Assembly (NCBI GenBank): GCA_039830055.1
Contig: CP140043.1
Coordinates: 496,001-560,000, forward strand
Origin: Buchnera aphidicola (Schlechtendalia peitan)
Lineage (GTDB): Bacteria > Pseudomonadota > Gammaproteobacteria > Enterobacterales > Enterobacteriaceae
DNA length: 64,000 nt
Direction of reading: 5' to 3'
Every line of letters begins with the position of its first letter. The first letter of the stretch is position 1. The notes beneath the pieces were generated by a model. It made no database searches, had not been told where the DNA came from, and saw only the letters and a program-made list of their open reading frames with translations. Positions 18,510 to 31,384 of the stretch are shown here, in pieces. The translations under genes and the position numbers were made by a program.

Positions 18510-19913
18510 CTATTTTATTCTTCTCCAAAAAGTATTATATTTTGAATCCTCTAAGATAATACCTAAATTTAATAAGTGTTTACGTATTTCATCTGCTTTA
18601 GTCCATTGTTTTCCTTTACGTGCGTAATCTCTCTTTTGTATTAAATAACTAATGTTACTAATCTCGTTAGGACAAATCTTACTAGTGCTTTGAAAAAAAA
18701 TTTCTGGATCCTGTAGTAATATTCCTAAAATACTACCTAATTCTCTCAATCTATAAGCTAAAGCTAAGATTTTATCATTGTTATCACTATATTTCAATTT
18801 TAAAATATTTAATTTATGAGACATATCAAATAATATAGATAAAGCTCGAGGAGTGTTAAAATCATTGTCTAAAGCTCGATGAAAATTTGTTTTAAAAACA
18901 TCGTTATCTAACGTTTTTAATATAGAAAAATTAATGTGTCTTAAAGACAAATATAATTTTTTTAATAAAATTTCAGATTTTCTTAAATTACATTCATCAA
19001 AATAAATTGGTCGACGATAATGGGTAGACAATAAAAAAAGTCGAATACTTTCTGAATTATAACGAATAAACAAATCTTTTAAAAATAAAGTATTTCCTAA
19101 TGATTTAGACATTTTTTTATTTTTAATAATAACTAGTTCAGTGTGCATCCAATGACTAACAGAGAAATCTTTATTAATACACATAGATTGTGCTAATTCG
19201 TTTTCGTGATGCGGGAATAATAAATCTTTTCCACCACCATGAATATCTATTTTTTCATTTAAAATAGATGTACTCATAGATGAACATTCAATATGCCATC
19301 CAGGTCGTCCTCTACCCCAAGGAGAATTCCAAAAATATATATCATTTTTTTTTGAAACTTTCCATAAAACAAAATCTAATGGATTACGCTTATTAAAATT
19401 TTCAGGTATACGAGCACCAACTTTTAGTTTTTTAACACACTGATGAGATAACGATCCATAATTTGGATATCGATCAATAGAAAACATTACATCACCACTT
19501 TTTGACACATACGCAAATTTATCTTCTAATAATTTTAAAACACATTTAATAATATCGTTTATGCTCTCTGTAGCACGAGGCTCATAATCTGGAGTTGTTA
19601 TATTCAAATGAATGAAATCTTTATTCATTTGAAAAATAATTCTATTAGATAACTCTGACATTGTTTCATTATTTCTAATAGATTTTAAAATAATCTTATC
19701 ATCAATATCTGTAATATTTCTAACATACTTTAATTTATAATTACAATAACGCAAATATCGTGATACTACATCAAAAAAAACAAAGGTCCGACCATGTCCT
19801 ACATGACAAAAATCATATGCGGTTACTCCACATACATACATTTTAACTGTTCTGTCTGAATCTAATTTTAATGGTTCGTATTTCTTTGTAAAAGAATTAA
19901 AAATGTTTAACAT
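18510..19913 (-). CDS. cysS: Cysteinyl-tRNA synthetase
   Basis: Class I synthetase charging tRNA-Cys. The first zinc ligand is Cys28 in the MYVCG segment. The HIGH-type motif HVGH is at 37-40, and KKMSKS occurs near residue 270. Other zinc ligands are seen in WHIECSSM and the HHENE segment. Length is 467 residues (E. coli 461). The upstream gap is divergent with ybeD and holds its promoter; a small inverted repeat (19977-19991) lies there. Confidence 0.97.
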   Translation of the reverse strand: MLNIFNSFTKKYEPLKLDSDRTVKMYVCGVTAYDFCHVGHGRTFVFFDVVSRYLRYCNYKLKYVRNITDIDDKIILKSIRNNETMSELSNRIIFQMNKDFIHLNITTPDYEPRATESINDIIKCVLKLLEDKFAYVSKSGDVMFSIDRYPNYGSLSHQCVKKLKVGARIPENFNKRNPLDFVLWKVSKKNDIYFWNSPWGRGRPGWHIECSSMSTSILNEKIDIHGGGKDLLFPHHENELAQSMCINKDFSVSHWMHTELVIIKNKKMSKSLGNTLFLKDLFIRYNSESIRLFLLSTHYRRPIYFDECNLRKSEILLKKLYLSLRHINFSILKTLDNDVFKTNFHRALDNDFNTPRALSILFDMSHKLNILKLKYSDNNDKILALAYRLRELGSILGILLQDPEIFFQSTSKICPNEISNISYLIQKRDYARKGKQWTKADEIRKHLLNLGIILEDSKYNTFWRRIK

Positions 19914-20347
19914 AATAAATTATCTTAAAATTATATATTTTAACAACACAACCAATATTTTTACGTTAAAATATTAATGCTACAATAGCATCAAAATTTG
20001 TATATTCATTGTTCAATATAATGTCTTAAATCATATCTATGATAATTTTATAAAAATATTAAATTATATACATCATAAAATTTAACAGTAACCTAAATAA
20101 TATTGCTTTACTATTTCAAAATACTGAAACTATATCCAATTTTAAGTAACTTTAAAAAATTACTTAAATCAAAAAATTTATATCATCAAATTTAAAATTT
20201 AATTTGTATAAAAATATTAACTATATTAGTGTTATATTTGTATAATAACAATGATTATTAAAAATAAAAATATTACTTTTTTACAAAAAATATTTATTAT
20301 AAACATAGTCAAGTTTAATTTTAAAAAATCTAAATTTAGGAAAAGAT
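19914..20347. other. Gene-free divergent spacer between cysS and ybeD
   Basis: AT-rich DNA between two divergent genes, expected to contain a promoter for each. Apart from a short inverted repeat (19977-19982 with 19986-19991) I see no recognisable gene remnant, RNA or operator. Confidence 0.6.
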
Positions 20348-20611
20348 ATGAAAAATAAACTTGAAAAAATGCTAAAATTTCCTTGTTTATTTACTTATAA
20401 AATCATTGGGCTAGCAAAACCTGAACTAATTGACCAAATAATAAAAGTTATTCAATGTAAATTACCAGGTGACTACATTCCACAAGTAAAATCTAGCAAT
20501 AAGGGTAATTATTTATCTATTTCTATTACCATTTGTGCAAACAATTTTGATCAAATAGAAGGGCTATATCATGAACTCAATAATATTAATATAGTCCGCA
20601 TGGTATTATAG
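20348..20611 (+). CDS. ybeD: YbeD/UPF0250 family protein
   Basis: Small conserved protein with a ferredoxin-like ACT-type fold in E. coli; no firm biochemical role is established. The 87 residues align end to end with E. coli YbeD, including FPCLFTYKI, PGDY, SSNKGNYLS and the final NIVRMVL. AGGAAAAG precedes the ATG. It stands alone between cysS and cspE; its E. coli neighbours are missing. Confidence 0.93.
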   Translation: MKNKLEKMLKFPCLFTYKIIGLAKPELIDQIIKVIQCKLPGDYIPQVKSSNKGNYLSISITICANNFDQIEGLYHELNNINIVRMVL

Positions 20612-20699
20612 ATATAATTATAATAAAATATATTTTCTCAATCAAAATCTTTGTATAAATATAAAAGTATTAGATTCACTCAAACATTTATAACAATAT

Positions 20700-20724
20700 G
20701 TAATGCAGCAATTAGCTGCATTAC
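20700..20724 (-). terminator. Hairpin downstream of cspE
   Basis: A perfect 10-bp inverted repeat (20700-20709 with 20715-20724) with a 5-nt loop lies 36 nt past the cspE stop. On the minus strand it is followed by the T-rich ATATTGTTATAA. It probably ends cspE transcription and could serve ybeD from the other side. Confidence 0.65.
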
Positions 20725-20759
20725 ACCATCTAAAATATTTAAAAACATTTCAATAAATA

Positions 20760-20969
20760 TTATAAACTAATAACATTAGCTGCTGATGGCCCTTTTGCTC
20801 CTTCGGTAATTTCGAATTCAACACTTTGACCTTCGGACAAAGTTTTAAACCCGTTGCTTTGGATAGCTGAAAAATGAACAAAAACATCTTTGCTTCCATC
20901 TTCAGGAGTAATGAAACCAAACCCTTTAGATTCATTAAACCATTTCACATTACCTTTAATCTTAGACAT
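20760..20969 (-). CDS. cspE: Cold-shock-family RNA chaperone CspE
   Basis: Single-stranded nucleic acid-binding beta-barrel protein that melts RNA structures and can antiterminate transcription. Both RNA-binding motifs are present: KGFGFI and VFVHF. The 69 residues differ from E. coli CspE at only a handful of positions, far fewer than most proteins in this window. GAAGG lies before the ATG. A hairpin closes the gene downstream. CspC is a close paralogue, but the [13 protein letters not shown] start favours CspE. Confidence 0.95.
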
Positions 20970-21195
20970 CTATATTACCTTCACATGAAAAATATACACT
21001 AAACTTAAATAGCAAGCTAGCACAACGATTATTGATTATTTTATTTTTAACTTTAATAAAGTACTATTAAAGTTAAATATAAATATTAAATTAAAATAAA
21101 CAAAAGACTTTGTTCAAAATTTTAAAAATTATTCTTTTAATTAAATAAGTATAATTTAAAAAACATTATACATCTAATTTTGTTTTCGTACATAT

Positions 21196-21228
21196 AAAAA
21201 AAAATCCGAAATAATTCGGATTTTTTTT
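21196..21228 (-). terminator. Factor-independent terminator of the rRNA operon
   Basis: An 8-bp stem (21203-21210 with 21215-21222), extended by A-T pairs, directly follows the 5S 3' end on the minus strand. The hairpin is followed by a run of T, giving a textbook terminator. Confidence 0.9.
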
Positions 21229-21348
21229 CAACCTGGCAATTTCCTACTCTCACACGAGGAAACCTCGTACTACCATCGGCGTTGAAATGTTTCACTTCTG
21301 AGTTCGACATGGTTTCAGGTGGTACCATAACACTATTTTTACCAGGTT
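21229..21348 (-). rRNA. rrf: 5S ribosomal RNA
   Basis: On the minus strand the sequence aligns over its length with E. coli 5S rRNA, including CCGAACTCAGAAGTGAAAC and GATGGTAGT. The terminal helix AACCTGG with CCAGGTT sets the ends at about 120 nt. It lies 97 nt past the 23S 3' end. Confidence 0.97.
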
Positions 21349-21445
21349 GTTTAAATATTTGAATATATTGGTATTTAAATAATCAAAATCGGAATACAAG
21401 AAATCTGTAAATACTGAGTTATTATTTAAACATCTCTGGTGTTGT

Positions 21446-24374
<2,929 letters not shown>

Positions 24375-24420
24375 TTACAACCCACAGATGTTTATTTTAA
24401 ATTCAGTATAAACATTCTTG

Positions 24421-24440
24421 ATTCCAAATTTTTAAAGAGC
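24421..24440 (-). promoter_or_regulatory. rRNA antitermination boxA upstream of 23S
   Basis: On the minus strand GCTCTTTAAAAATTTGGAAT closely matches the E. coli rRNA spacer boxA GCTCTTTAACAATTTGGAA, where NusB and S10 load to prevent early termination. It lies 47 nt before the 23S 5' end, as in an ancestral 16S-23S spacer. Confidence 0.75.
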
Positions 24441-24549
24441 TTAACTTCATATTTAACTTATTTAAGTTAATAAGTTTTTAACGAATAAAATAGAGAATAA
24501 CATATTAACATAATATAGTACATAAATAAATGATAATATTTTAAAAACT

Positions 24550-24622
24550 TGTCCCCTAGGGGATTCGAACCCCTGTTATCGCCGTGAAAGGGCGATGTCC
24601 TAGTCCTCTAGACGAAGGAGAC
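24550..24622 (-). tRNA. tRNA-Glu, anticodon UUC
   Basis: Full cloverleaf on the minus strand: acceptor GTCTCCT pairs with AGGGGAC with one G-U pair, anticodon loop CTTTCAC with TTC, and T-loop TTCGAAT. It closely matches E. coli tRNA-Glu. CCA is not encoded. It is the classic 16S-23S spacer tRNA and is here the first gene of a tRNA-Glu, 23S, 5S unit. Confidence 0.97.
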
Positions 24623-24702
24623 AAAAATTATATTCTACGCTAGTATAATTTTTAAAAAAATACTAAATTATTATAATACTTTAAATTATATATCTCTTAT
24701 CT

Positions 24703-24730
24703 ATGTTACATAACGAAATTAAAGAGTCAA
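24703..24730 (-). promoter_or_regulatory. Candidate promoter of the tRNA-Glu/23S/5S unit
   Basis: On the minus strand TTGACT (24725-24730) is followed after 16 nt by TAACAT (24703-24708), about 75 nt before the tRNA 5' end. It matches a sigma-70 promoter moderately well, and the rRNA unit needs its own promoter because no 16S gene lies upstream. Confidence 0.4.
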
Positions 24731-24790
24731 GAGTTTTTTAAAAATTTTTAATTTCAATAACGAATTGAAAAAAGAAACTTAGAATATTGC

Positions 24791-25618
24791 TTACTGTATT
24801 TTTTTAATAACTAAGTCAATATCAGGCAAAACATCATGCCATAAAAAAAATGAATATGCAGCTTGACTAACTAACATACCTATCCCGTCAGAAAACATAT
24901 TGATGCCATACTTCATACACCACGATAAAAATGGGGTAACTGTATTATTCTTAGAATAATTAATATCATAAAAATAAGTATTCTTATTTATCAAACAATA
25001 AATAGAATCCCAATAATTATCTGAACGTATGTTAGAAATAGCATTAATTACTATATCAAATGAAATATTTTTTAATTCTAAAACTGATAATACAAAAATA
25101 GACCCAAAATTTTTAAAATTATTAGCTAATTTTATAGCATGATCTATTGTTCTATTAAAAATATAAATATTGCAATTATAAGATAATAATGAAAAAATTA
25201 TTCCTCGAGCTGCTCCTCCTGCTCCTATTAATAAAATATTATCAAAACGTTTTATAAATTTTAAACGCTTTAAATCATATAAAATACCTCTTCCATCAGT
25301 ATTATCTCCTAAAATTTTTCCATTATCTAACTTTTTTAAAGTATTAACTGATCCTGAAATTCTAGCATACTTAGTTAATTTGTCTGAAACTAAAAATGCC
25401 TCTTCTTTAAATGGAATAGTAACGTTAGCTCCAATACCTATATATGAAAAAAAATTAGTTATATACTTATAAAACTTATTTAATGGAACTAACGTATAAT
25501 CATAATTATGAATTATATTAGTTTGTTCAGAAAATAACTGGTGAATATAGGGCGATTGAGTATTATGAATAGGATTTCCAAATACTGAAAATTCATTTAC
25601 ATGTATTTTAAACACCAC
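24791..25618 (-). CDS. aroE: Shikimate dehydrogenase
   Basis: NADP-dependent reduction of 3-dehydroshikimate to shikimate in the chorismate pathway. Catalytic Lys71 lies in NVTIPFKE, Asp108 in NTDGRG, and the NADP-binding GAGGAA is at 132-137. The substrate site NPIHNTQSP corresponds to NPIAHSKSP in E. coli. The start is GTG at 25618, after GGAG, overlapping the tsaC end by 11 nt; the GTG at 25615 is an alternative. Length is 275 residues (E. coli 272). With aroB and aroK in this window it supports aromatic amino acid supply to the host. Confidence 0.95.
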   Translation of the reverse strand: MVFKIHVNEFSVFGNPIHNTQSPYIHQLFSEQTNIIHNYDYTLVPLNKFYKYITNFFSYIGIGANVTIPFKEEAFLVSDKLTKYARISGSVNTLKKLDNGKILGDNTDGRGILYDLKRLKFIKRFDNILLIGAGGAARGIIFSLLSYNCNIYIFNRTIDHAIKLANNFKNFGSIFVLSVLELKNISFDIVINAISNIRSDNYWDSIYCLINKNTYFYDINYSKNNTVTPFLSWCMKYGINMFSDGIGMLVSQAAYSFFLWHDVLPDIDLVIKKIQ

Positions 25619-26174
25619 GTATTAATTCTCCACTAATAACATTTATAATCTTAGAAGGACTTTGGCTTTTACCTACAGTTCCACATAATATTGGAAAATT
25701 TTTACCAAATTGCTTTACAACTTCCTCATATGTTTTACATGGTTTTAAACCAGAATAATTAGCACTAGTAGATATTAATGCTGCTCCAAATGCATTACAT
25801 AATTTCTTAATAGAATAATGAGAACTAATGCGTATTGCTAAAAATTTCGATTGTCCAGTTAACCAATATGGAACAGAAGATTTTGCTGGTACTAAAAAAG
25901 TAATAGGATACGACCAACCTTTCGATATAATAATTCGTTGTTGAAAAGACAACTCATGTTCAGAAATATACGACCTAACTTGATAATAATGTGACGCTAC
26001 TAATATTAATCCTTTTCTCCATACTCTTTTTTTTAGTTTAAGTAATTTTATTATTGCACTTTTACTATTAGGATTACATCCGAGACCAAATACCGACTCC
26101 GTTGGATAAGCAATAATATTATTATTCTTTAATGTATCAATACACTTAGATAACGACATATTATTTAACTTCAT
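25608..26174 (-). CDS. tsaC: Threonylcarbamoyl-AMP synthase (YrdC/TsaC family)
   Basis: Makes threonylcarbamoyl-AMP from threonine, bicarbonate and ATP for the t6A37 modification of tRNAs reading ANN codons. The SUA5/YrdC fold is marked by the YPTESVFGLGC segment, the KKR region, KGLILVA and the ATP-binding STSANYSG. Length is 188 residues (E. coli 190). It is co-directional with aroE and overlaps it, as in the E. coli aroE-tsaC arrangement beside rrnD. The upstream gap is divergent with def. Confidence 0.94.
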   Translation of the reverse strand: MKLNNMSLSKCIDTLKNNNIIAYPTESVFGLGCNPNSKSAIIKLLKLKKRVWRKGLILVASHYYQVRSYISEHELSFQQRIIISKGWSYPITFLVPAKSSVPYWLTGQSKFLAIRISSHYSIKKLCNAFGAALISTSANYSGLKPCKTYEEVVKQFGKNFPILCGTVGKSQSPSKIINVISGELIRGV

Positions 26175-26413
26175 TTTATTATTCCAAAATAAAAAAATTG
26201 CTTCTAATACTTTAATACAATATAGTGTAGTTAATATTAAAAACCTAAAAAATTACTTATAAATCTATTTTATAAATTTTAAATAGTACAATATTTATCT
26301 GTTCTATTCAAAAATATACGTAAAATAAAGATAACATCTTTAACTATTAATAGAAAAAAAAATGTTTATAATAGAATATATTATTTAATCATGATATTCA
26401 TATTAAAAAAACT

Positions 26414-26917
26414 ATGTCTATTCTCAAAATATTACAATATCCAGATAGTCGACTTCGAATCATTGCAAAACCTATTAAAAAAATTACTAAATCCATTCAA
26501 AATATTATCAATAATATGTTTGAAACAATGTATGTAAAAGATGGAATTGGATTAGCTGCTCCTCAAGTTAATATTCCTTTACAAATTATAGTTATTAATA
26601 ACATTTTAGATTTAAAAAAACCAATAACATTAATAAATCCGAAAATTATTAATACAAAAGGACATATCAGTATAGAAGAAGGATGTCTATCTATTCCAAA
26701 TTATCAAGCACCCATACCTAGATCGTCTGACATTGTCGTTACTGCTTTAAATTATTTTGGAGAAACAATCAAACTAAAAGCTAATTCACTATTAGCAATT
26801 TGTATCCAGCACGAAATCGATCATTTAATTGGAAAACTACTAATAGATTATTCATCTGATTTTAAAAAAATAAAATATGAGAAACATATTAATAATTTCA
26901 AAAATTACAAAAAATAA
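26414..26917 (+). CDS. def: Peptide deformylase
   Basis: Removes the formyl group from nascent proteins. The three motifs are intact: GIGLAAPQ at 44-51, EGCLS at 89-93 with metal ligand Cys91, and QHEIDH at 132-137 with metal ligands His133 and His137 and catalytic Glu134. Length is 167 residues (E. coli 169). fmt starts 4 nt after the stop, so both ends of the formylation cycle share an operon. Confidence 0.97.
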   Translation: MSILKILQYPDSRLRIIAKPIKKITKSIQNIINNMFETMYVKDGIGLAAPQVNIPLQIIVINNILDLKKPITLINPKIINTKGHISIEEGCLSIPNYQAPIPRSSDIVVTALNYFGETIKLKANSLLAICIQHEIDHLIGKLLIDYSSDFKKIKYEKHINNFKNYKK

Positions 26918-26921
26918 AAAT

Positions 26922-27893
26922 ATGAACAACATAAAATCATTAAAAATAATTTTTTCAGGTACATCTGAATTTTCTGCTCAACACTTAATACAATTAATTC
27001 ACAAAAAATATAATATTGTTGGAATTCTTACCAAACCAGATAAAGCTTCTGGACGCGGACAATTTGTTATGGAATCTCCTGTAAAAAAAATTGCTAAACA
27101 ATATAATATTCCTATATTTCAACCGACATCTGACAGCATAAAAAATCTACATTCCACGCTATACTCGCTTCATGCCGATTTAATGATAGTAGTTGCATAT
27201 GGTTTGATTTTTCCAAAAAATATATTAAACATATTTCCTTTAGGATGCTTTAATATACACGCTTCTCTATTACCTAGATGGAGAGGAGCAACACCAATAC
27301 AATCAGCAATCTTAAACGGAGACTTAATAACAGGAATAAGTATTATAAAAATGAATCAGGGAATCGATACTGGAAAAATACTATATTCCTCAACCTGCAA
27401 TATAGAAACATCTGATACAAGTAAAAGTTTACAAGATAAACTAAGCATAATAGGCTGTAAATCTATACTATTAGTATTACAAAAATTATTATCAGGTCAT
27501 TTACAATATACTTCTCAAAGTAAGTTAACTACCTATTCTAACAAAATAAAAAAAAATGATGCAAAAATAAATTGGTTAGAAGATGCAATAACTATAGAAA
27601 GATGTGTACGTGCTTTTAATCCATGGCCGATAAGTTTTTTTAAAATACATAATCAAAATCTAAAAGTTTGGAAATCTACTGTTGTTATGCAATACAATAT
27701 GAATACGTACAAAGCAGGAGAAGTAATATTAATAAATAAATTTGGATTACAAGTACAAACTAAAAGAAATATATTAAATATTATAAAAATCCAATTACCT
27801 GGAAAAAAAATAATGCATGCATACAACTTAAAAAACTGTAATAATAAATGGTTTAAACCTAAAAAAATTAACGTAACAATGAACAAAAGTTAA
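26922..27893 (+). CDS. fmt: Methionyl-tRNA formyltransferase
   Basis: Formylates initiator Met-tRNA using 10-formyl-THF made by FolD. The N-terminal formyltransferase domain has FSGTSEFSA, SGRGQ and the active-site HASLLPRWRGATPIQ; the C-terminal tRNA-binding domain includes RAFNPWP. The ATG at 26922 is preferred. An in-frame ATG at 26877 would overlap def by 41 nt and add 15 residues with no E. coli counterpart. Length is 323 residues (E. coli 315). Confidence 0.96.
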   Translation: MNNIKSLKIIFSGTSEFSAQHLIQLIHKKYNIVGILTKPDKASGRGQFVMESPVKKIAKQYNIPIFQPTSDSIKNLHSTLYSLHADLMIVVAYGLIFPKNILNIFPLGCFNIHASLLPRWRGATPIQSAILNGDLITGISIIKMNQGIDTGKILYSSTCNIETSDTSKSLQDKLSIIGCKSILLVLQKLLSGHLQYTSQSKLTTYSNKIKKNDAKINWLEDAITIERCVRAFNPWPISFFKIHNQNLKVWKSTVVMQYNMNTYKAGEVILINKFGLQVQTKRNILNIIKIQLPGKKIMHAYNLKNCNNKWFKPKKINVTMNKS

Positions 27894-28246
27894 ACATAAA
27901 TATCTCATTAATAAATTCTAATACACAATTATGAAATATATAATTTAATAAAAACTCTTTAATAATCAATAACAATTATTAACATATTAAATTTTAAGAT
28001 CTATTTCTATATTTAATAACATAACTCTAATACTAATTTTTACTACCTTAATTTTAACGACTTTAAAAAAAACAAAACATATTCTAATATTGTTATTTCT
28101 TGTACAATATATATCTTTATACCTATTTAAATGTCATAAAATATAAATGTATTTGTAAATACAATAAACAGAACGGCATCGAATGCCGTTTGTTACTAAA
28201 AAATATATACCTTTATCAGAATTACGACATACTTTTTATTTAACTA
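27894..28246. other. Gene-free convergent spacer between fmt and rplQ
   Basis: Convergent gap where E. coli has rsmB, trkA, mscL and other genes between fmt and rplQ. Apart from the hairpin at 28172-28190, only AT-rich DNA is seen. Confidence 0.6.
28172..28190 (-). terminator. Terminator of the alpha ribosomal operon
   Basis: An 8-bp stem AACGGCAT (28172-28179) pairs with ATGCCGTT (28183-28190) over a 3-nt loop, about 56 nt past the rplQ stop. On the minus strand it is followed by CTGTTTATTGTATTT. It is GC-rich relative to its surroundings. Confidence 0.75.
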
Positions 28247-28639
28247 TTATATTTTCTTAGATAGATCTTTATTATTATTTTTTCGTCTATCTATCAATTG
28301 AATATACGCCATCGGAGATTTATCACCAAAACGATAACCACACTTTAGTATTCGAGTATAACCACCTAATCTATTTAAAAAATATGGACCTAAATCATTA
28401 AATAATTTAGATACTATATAATTATTTCTAATTTTAGAAAAAACCAAACGTCTATTAGAAATAGAATTTATTTTAGATCGTGTTATTAAAGGCTCAACTA
28501 CACGACGTAGTTCCTTTGCTTTAGACAATGTTGTTTTGATAATCTCATAGTTTAACAATGAACATGCCATATTTTTTAACATAGCCTTAACGTGAGAACT
28601 ATTTCTATTAAACTTACGACCAATTTTTCTATGTCTCAT
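28247..28639 (-). CDS. rplQ: 50S ribosomal protein L17
   Basis: Large-subunit protein. It shows the family start [20 protein letters not shown], the [17 protein letters not shown] segment and the GGYTRILK loop. Length is 130 residues (E. coli 127), with a Lys/Asn-rich tail. Last gene of the alpha cluster, 46 nt after rpoA, and followed by a hairpin terminator. Confidence 0.97.
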   Translation of the reverse strand: MRHRKIGRKFNRNSSHVKAMLKNMACSLLNYEIIKTTLSKAKELRRVVEPLITRSKINSISNRRLVFSKIRNNYIVSKLFNDLGPYFLNRLGGYTRILKCGYRFGDKSPMAYIQLIDRRKNNNKDLSKKI

Positions 28640-28685
28640 AAATTATTTTAACCTTGCTAAATAAGTTCTCAAAAATTAATTTTAA

Positions 28686-29675
28686 CTAATCATCTAGAAC
28701 ACTGATAGGAGGCCAATTATCTAAACGCATACCTAATGACAAATTTCGTGCTGCTAGAACATCTTTAATTTCAGTTAAAGATTTCTTTCCTAAATTAGGT
28801 GTTTTAAGTAATTCTACTTCAGTTTTTTGAACTAAATCTCCAATATAATGTATTGATTCTGTTTTCAAACAATTAGCAGATCTTACTGTTAATTCTAAAT
28901 CATCAACTGAACGCAATAAAATTGGTTCAAATTCAGGTTTTTCTTCTATAATTTCTGGTTCTCGAACATCTTTTAAATCTACAAATGCTTCTAATTGGCT
29001 TGATAAAATCGTAGCAGCACGACGAAGTGCTTCTTCAGGATCAATAGTCCCATTGGTTTTCATTTCAATAATTAATTTATCTAAATCAGTACGCTGTGCA
29101 ACTCTAGCAGCCTCTACGTTATAAACAATTCTCTCAATTGGACTATAACATGCATCTACTAATAATTTTCCTATAGAATGTTCTCGATCTATTATATTCA
29201 TTCTAGAAGCAGCAGTAACATAACCTCGACCTTTTTCTATTTTAATTCTCATTATTATCGACACACCTTCATATGTTAAATTACAAATAACATGATTAGG
29301 ATTTATGATTTCAACATCACTACTATGTTCAATATCAGAGGCTGTTACTAAACCTATACCTGATTTTTTTAAAGTAAGAACTACTTGATTCTTTCCGTAT
29401 AATTTTACTGCTAATCCTTTTAAATTTAACAAAATTTCAATAATATCTTCCTTTATTCCTTCCTTAGTACTATATTCATGAAGTACTCCTTCAATTTCTA
29501 CTTCTGTTACTGCATAACCAGGCATAGAAGATAACAAAATTCGACGTAAGGCATTTCCTAAAGTATGTCCAAAACCACGTTCCAATGGTTCAAGAGTAAT
29601 TTTAGCATGTGTAACACTAATACGCTCAATATCTACTAATCGTGGTTTCAGAAATTCACTTACAAAGTTCTGCAT
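28686..29675 (-). CDS. rpoA: RNA polymerase alpha subunit
   Basis: Scaffold subunit whose dimer nucleates RNA polymerase assembly. It is the same length as E. coli alpha (329). The N-terminal domain has [14 protein letters not shown]. The C-terminal domain keeps [14 protein letters not shown], containing the Arg265 equivalent that contacts UP-element DNA, and the helix-hairpin-helix GKKSLTEIK. It lies between rpsD and rplQ as in E. coli. Confidence 0.98.
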   Translation of the reverse strand: MQNFVSEFLKPRLVDIERISVTHAKITLEPLERGFGHTLGNALRRILLSSMPGYAVTEVEIEGVLHEYSTKEGIKEDIIEILLNLKGLAVKLYGKNQVVLTLKKSGIGLVTASDIEHSSDVEIINPNHVICNLTYEGVSIIMRIKIEKGRGYVTAASRMNIIDREHSIGKLLVDACYSPIERIVYNVEAARVAQRTDLDKLIIEMKTNGTIDPEEALRRAATILSSQLEAFVDLKDVREPEIIEEKPEFEPILLRSVDDLELTVRSANCLKTESIHYIGDLVQKTEVELLKTPNLGKKSLTEIKDVLAARNLSLGMRLDNWPPISVLDD

Positions 29676-29699
29676 TATTTCTCTTTTCCCAATCGTATC

Positions 29700-30320
29700 T
29701 TATTTAGAATAAAATTCAATAATTAAATGTTCATTAATTTCTGAAGATAAATCAGAACGGTCAGGAATTTTTTTAAATATACCCTCCATTCTAGATGCGT
29801 TTACTTCTATCCAGGGAGATATTTCACGCTGTTCTGCTAATTCTAATGCTGCTTTTATACGAACTTGCTTTTGTGATTTTATACAAATTTTAATAATATC
29901 TCCAGGGGACACTTGATAGGACGGAATATTAACAGTATTTTTATTTACCAAAATCGATTTATGACTAACTAATTGACGTGCTTCATAACGTGTAGTACCA
30001 AATCCAATTCTATAAACTACATTATCTAAACGACACTCTAATAATGTTAATAAATTTTCTCCAGTATTACCCTTTAATCTCACAGCACGTGTATAGTAAT
30101 TTCGAAATTGCGATTCTAAAATTCCATATAAACGGCGGACTTTTTGTTTTTCTCGCAACTGAGTACCATAATCCGATAAACGCGTTTTTTTAGACCCATG
30201 TTGGCCAGGACATTGTTCTAATTTACATTTAGATTCTATTGTTCGAATACCTGATTTTAAAAATAAATCCGTCCCTTCTCTACGAGACAATTTTAGTTTT
30301 GGTCCCAAATACTTTGCCAC
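29700..30320 (-). CDS. rpsD: 30S ribosomal protein S4
   Basis: Early-binding 16S rRNA protein; in E. coli it represses the alpha operon. Length is 206 residues, identical to E. coli. The start [20 protein letters not shown], the [14 protein letters not shown] segment and the S4 RNA-binding domain [11 protein letters not shown] are present. The 24-nt gap to rpoA fits co-transcription. Confidence 0.98.
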   Translation of the reverse strand: MAKYLGPKLKLSRREGTDLFLKSGIRTIESKCKLEQCPGQHGSKKTRLSDYGTQLREKQKVRRLYGILESQFRNYYTRAVRLKGNTGENLLTLLECRLDNVVYRIGFGTTRYEARQLVSHKSILVNKNTVNIPSYQVSPGDIIKICIKSQKQVRIKAALELAEQREISPWIEVNASRMEGIFKKIPDRSDLSSEINEHLIIEFYSK

Positions 30321-30347
30321 TATTTATCTCCTAATCTGAAAAGTTAG

Positions 30348-30737
30348 TTATACTCGACGTTTTTTAGGTGAACGACATCCATTATGTGGAATAGGAGTAA
30401 CATCAGTAATATTAGTAATTCGAAATCCAGCAGCATTTAAAGCTCTGATAGTTGATTCTCTTCCTGGTCCAGGACCTTTAACCATAATCTCTAAATTCTT
30501 GATACCATAATCTTTTACTCTTTCAGAACAACGTTCAGCAGCTACTTGAGCTGCAAATGGAGTCGACTTTCTTGATCCTCTAAAACCAGAACCTCCTGAA
30601 GTAGCCCATCCTAAAATATTACCTTGCCTATCGCTAATAGCAACAATTGTATTATTAAAAGAAGCATGAATATGCGCTACGCCATCTAATATCTGTTTTT
30701 TAACGCGTTTTTTAACACGAAATGATTCTTTAGCCAT
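30348..30737 (-). CDS. rpsK: 30S ribosomal protein S11
   Basis: Platform protein of the small subunit near the mRNA exit. Length is 129 residues, as in E. coli. Signatures: [35 protein letters not shown] and the C-terminal [13 protein letters not shown]. It starts 18 nt after rpsM. Confidence 0.98.
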   Translation of the reverse strand: MAKESFRVKKRVKKQILDGVAHIHASFNNTIVAISDRQGNILGWATSGGSGFRGSRKSTPFAAQVAAERCSERVKDYGIKNLEIMVKGPGPGRESTIRALNAAGFRITNITDVTPIPHNGCRSPKKRRV

Positions 30738-30755
30738 ATTAATTATCCTATATTA

Positions 30756-31112
30756 TTACCTTTTTACAAGTTTCCGGCGACCTTTTCTAGTACGAGCATT
30801 TGTTTTAGTTCTTTGTCCACGAACTGGAAGATTTTTTCGATGACGTAAACCGCGATAGCAACCAAGATCTACTAAACGTTTTATATTTAAGTTAATTTCT
30901 CTTCGAAGATCACCTTCAATTACAAATTTAGATACTTCAGTTCTTAATAATTCTAATTTATGCTCATTTAAATCTGATGTTTTAACATTTTCTATTATAC
31001 CAGTTAAAAAACAAATAAGTTTAGAACGTTTCTTTCCTATTCCATAAATACTCATTAAGGCAACAATAATATGTTTATTATCAGGAATATTAATACCTGC
31101 GATGCGTGCCAC
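30756..31112 (-). CDS. rpsM: 30S ribosomal protein S13
   Basis: Head protein of the small subunit that contacts the P-site tRNA and L5. Length is 118 residues, as in E. coli. [10 protein letters not shown], the helix-hairpin-helix YGIGKKRSK and the basic tail [10 protein letters not shown] are present. The start is GTG at 31112, preceded by GGGG. First gene of the alpha cluster, 116 nt after rpmJ, with a hairpin in that gap. Confidence 0.97.
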   Translation of the reverse strand: MARIAGINIPDNKHIIVALMSIYGIGKKRSKLICFLTGIIENVKTSDLNEHKLELLRTEVSKFVIEGDLRREINLNIKRLVDLGCYRGLRHRKNLPVRGQRTKTNARTRKGRRKLVKR

Positions 31113-31142
31113 TATAAAACCCCTATAATGTTATTATATTTC

Positions 31143-31164
31143 AAAAAACTGTACTAATAGTACA
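31143..31164 (-). terminator. Weak hairpin between rpmJ and rpsM
   Basis: On the minus strand a 6-bp stem TGTACT/AGTACA with a 3-nt loop (31150-31164) is followed by GTTTTTT. It lies at the spc/alpha boundary, where E. coli has the S4-controlled alpha leader. It may be a weak terminator or attenuator. Confidence 0.4.
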
Positions 31165-31228
31165 CTATTACAAACATTGTTCATGAATAACTTTCTAAAA
31201 CATATGTTGAATAATCATGTTATAATAT

Positions 31229-31345
31229 TTAACCTTGACGCTGTTTGTGTTTAGGATCAATACTACAAATAATTCTAATAACATTGTTTCTGCGAACAAT
31301 TTTGCAATTTCTACAAATTTTTTTAACTGAAGTACGAACTTTCAT
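31229..31345 (-). CDS. rpmJ: 50S ribosomal protein L36
   Basis: A 38-residue zinc-binding protein. The translation begins [15 protein letters not shown] and ends DPKHKQRQG, with zinc ligands Cys11, Cys14, Cys27 and a His near residue 33. It has the usual L36 length of 38. The ATG follows GGTAATG, a weak ribosome site. It closes the spc cluster after secY, with a 39-nt gap. Confidence 0.96.
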   Translation of the reverse strand: MKVRTSVKKICRNCKIVRRNNVIRIICSIDPKHKQRQG

Positions 31346-31384
31346 AATCATTACCTGTAATACACAAAAATTTTAAATTTTAAT

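Noticed and set aside
20750..20935. 61-codon minus-strand frame
   Set aside because: It overlaps cspE in another frame; cspE is unambiguous.
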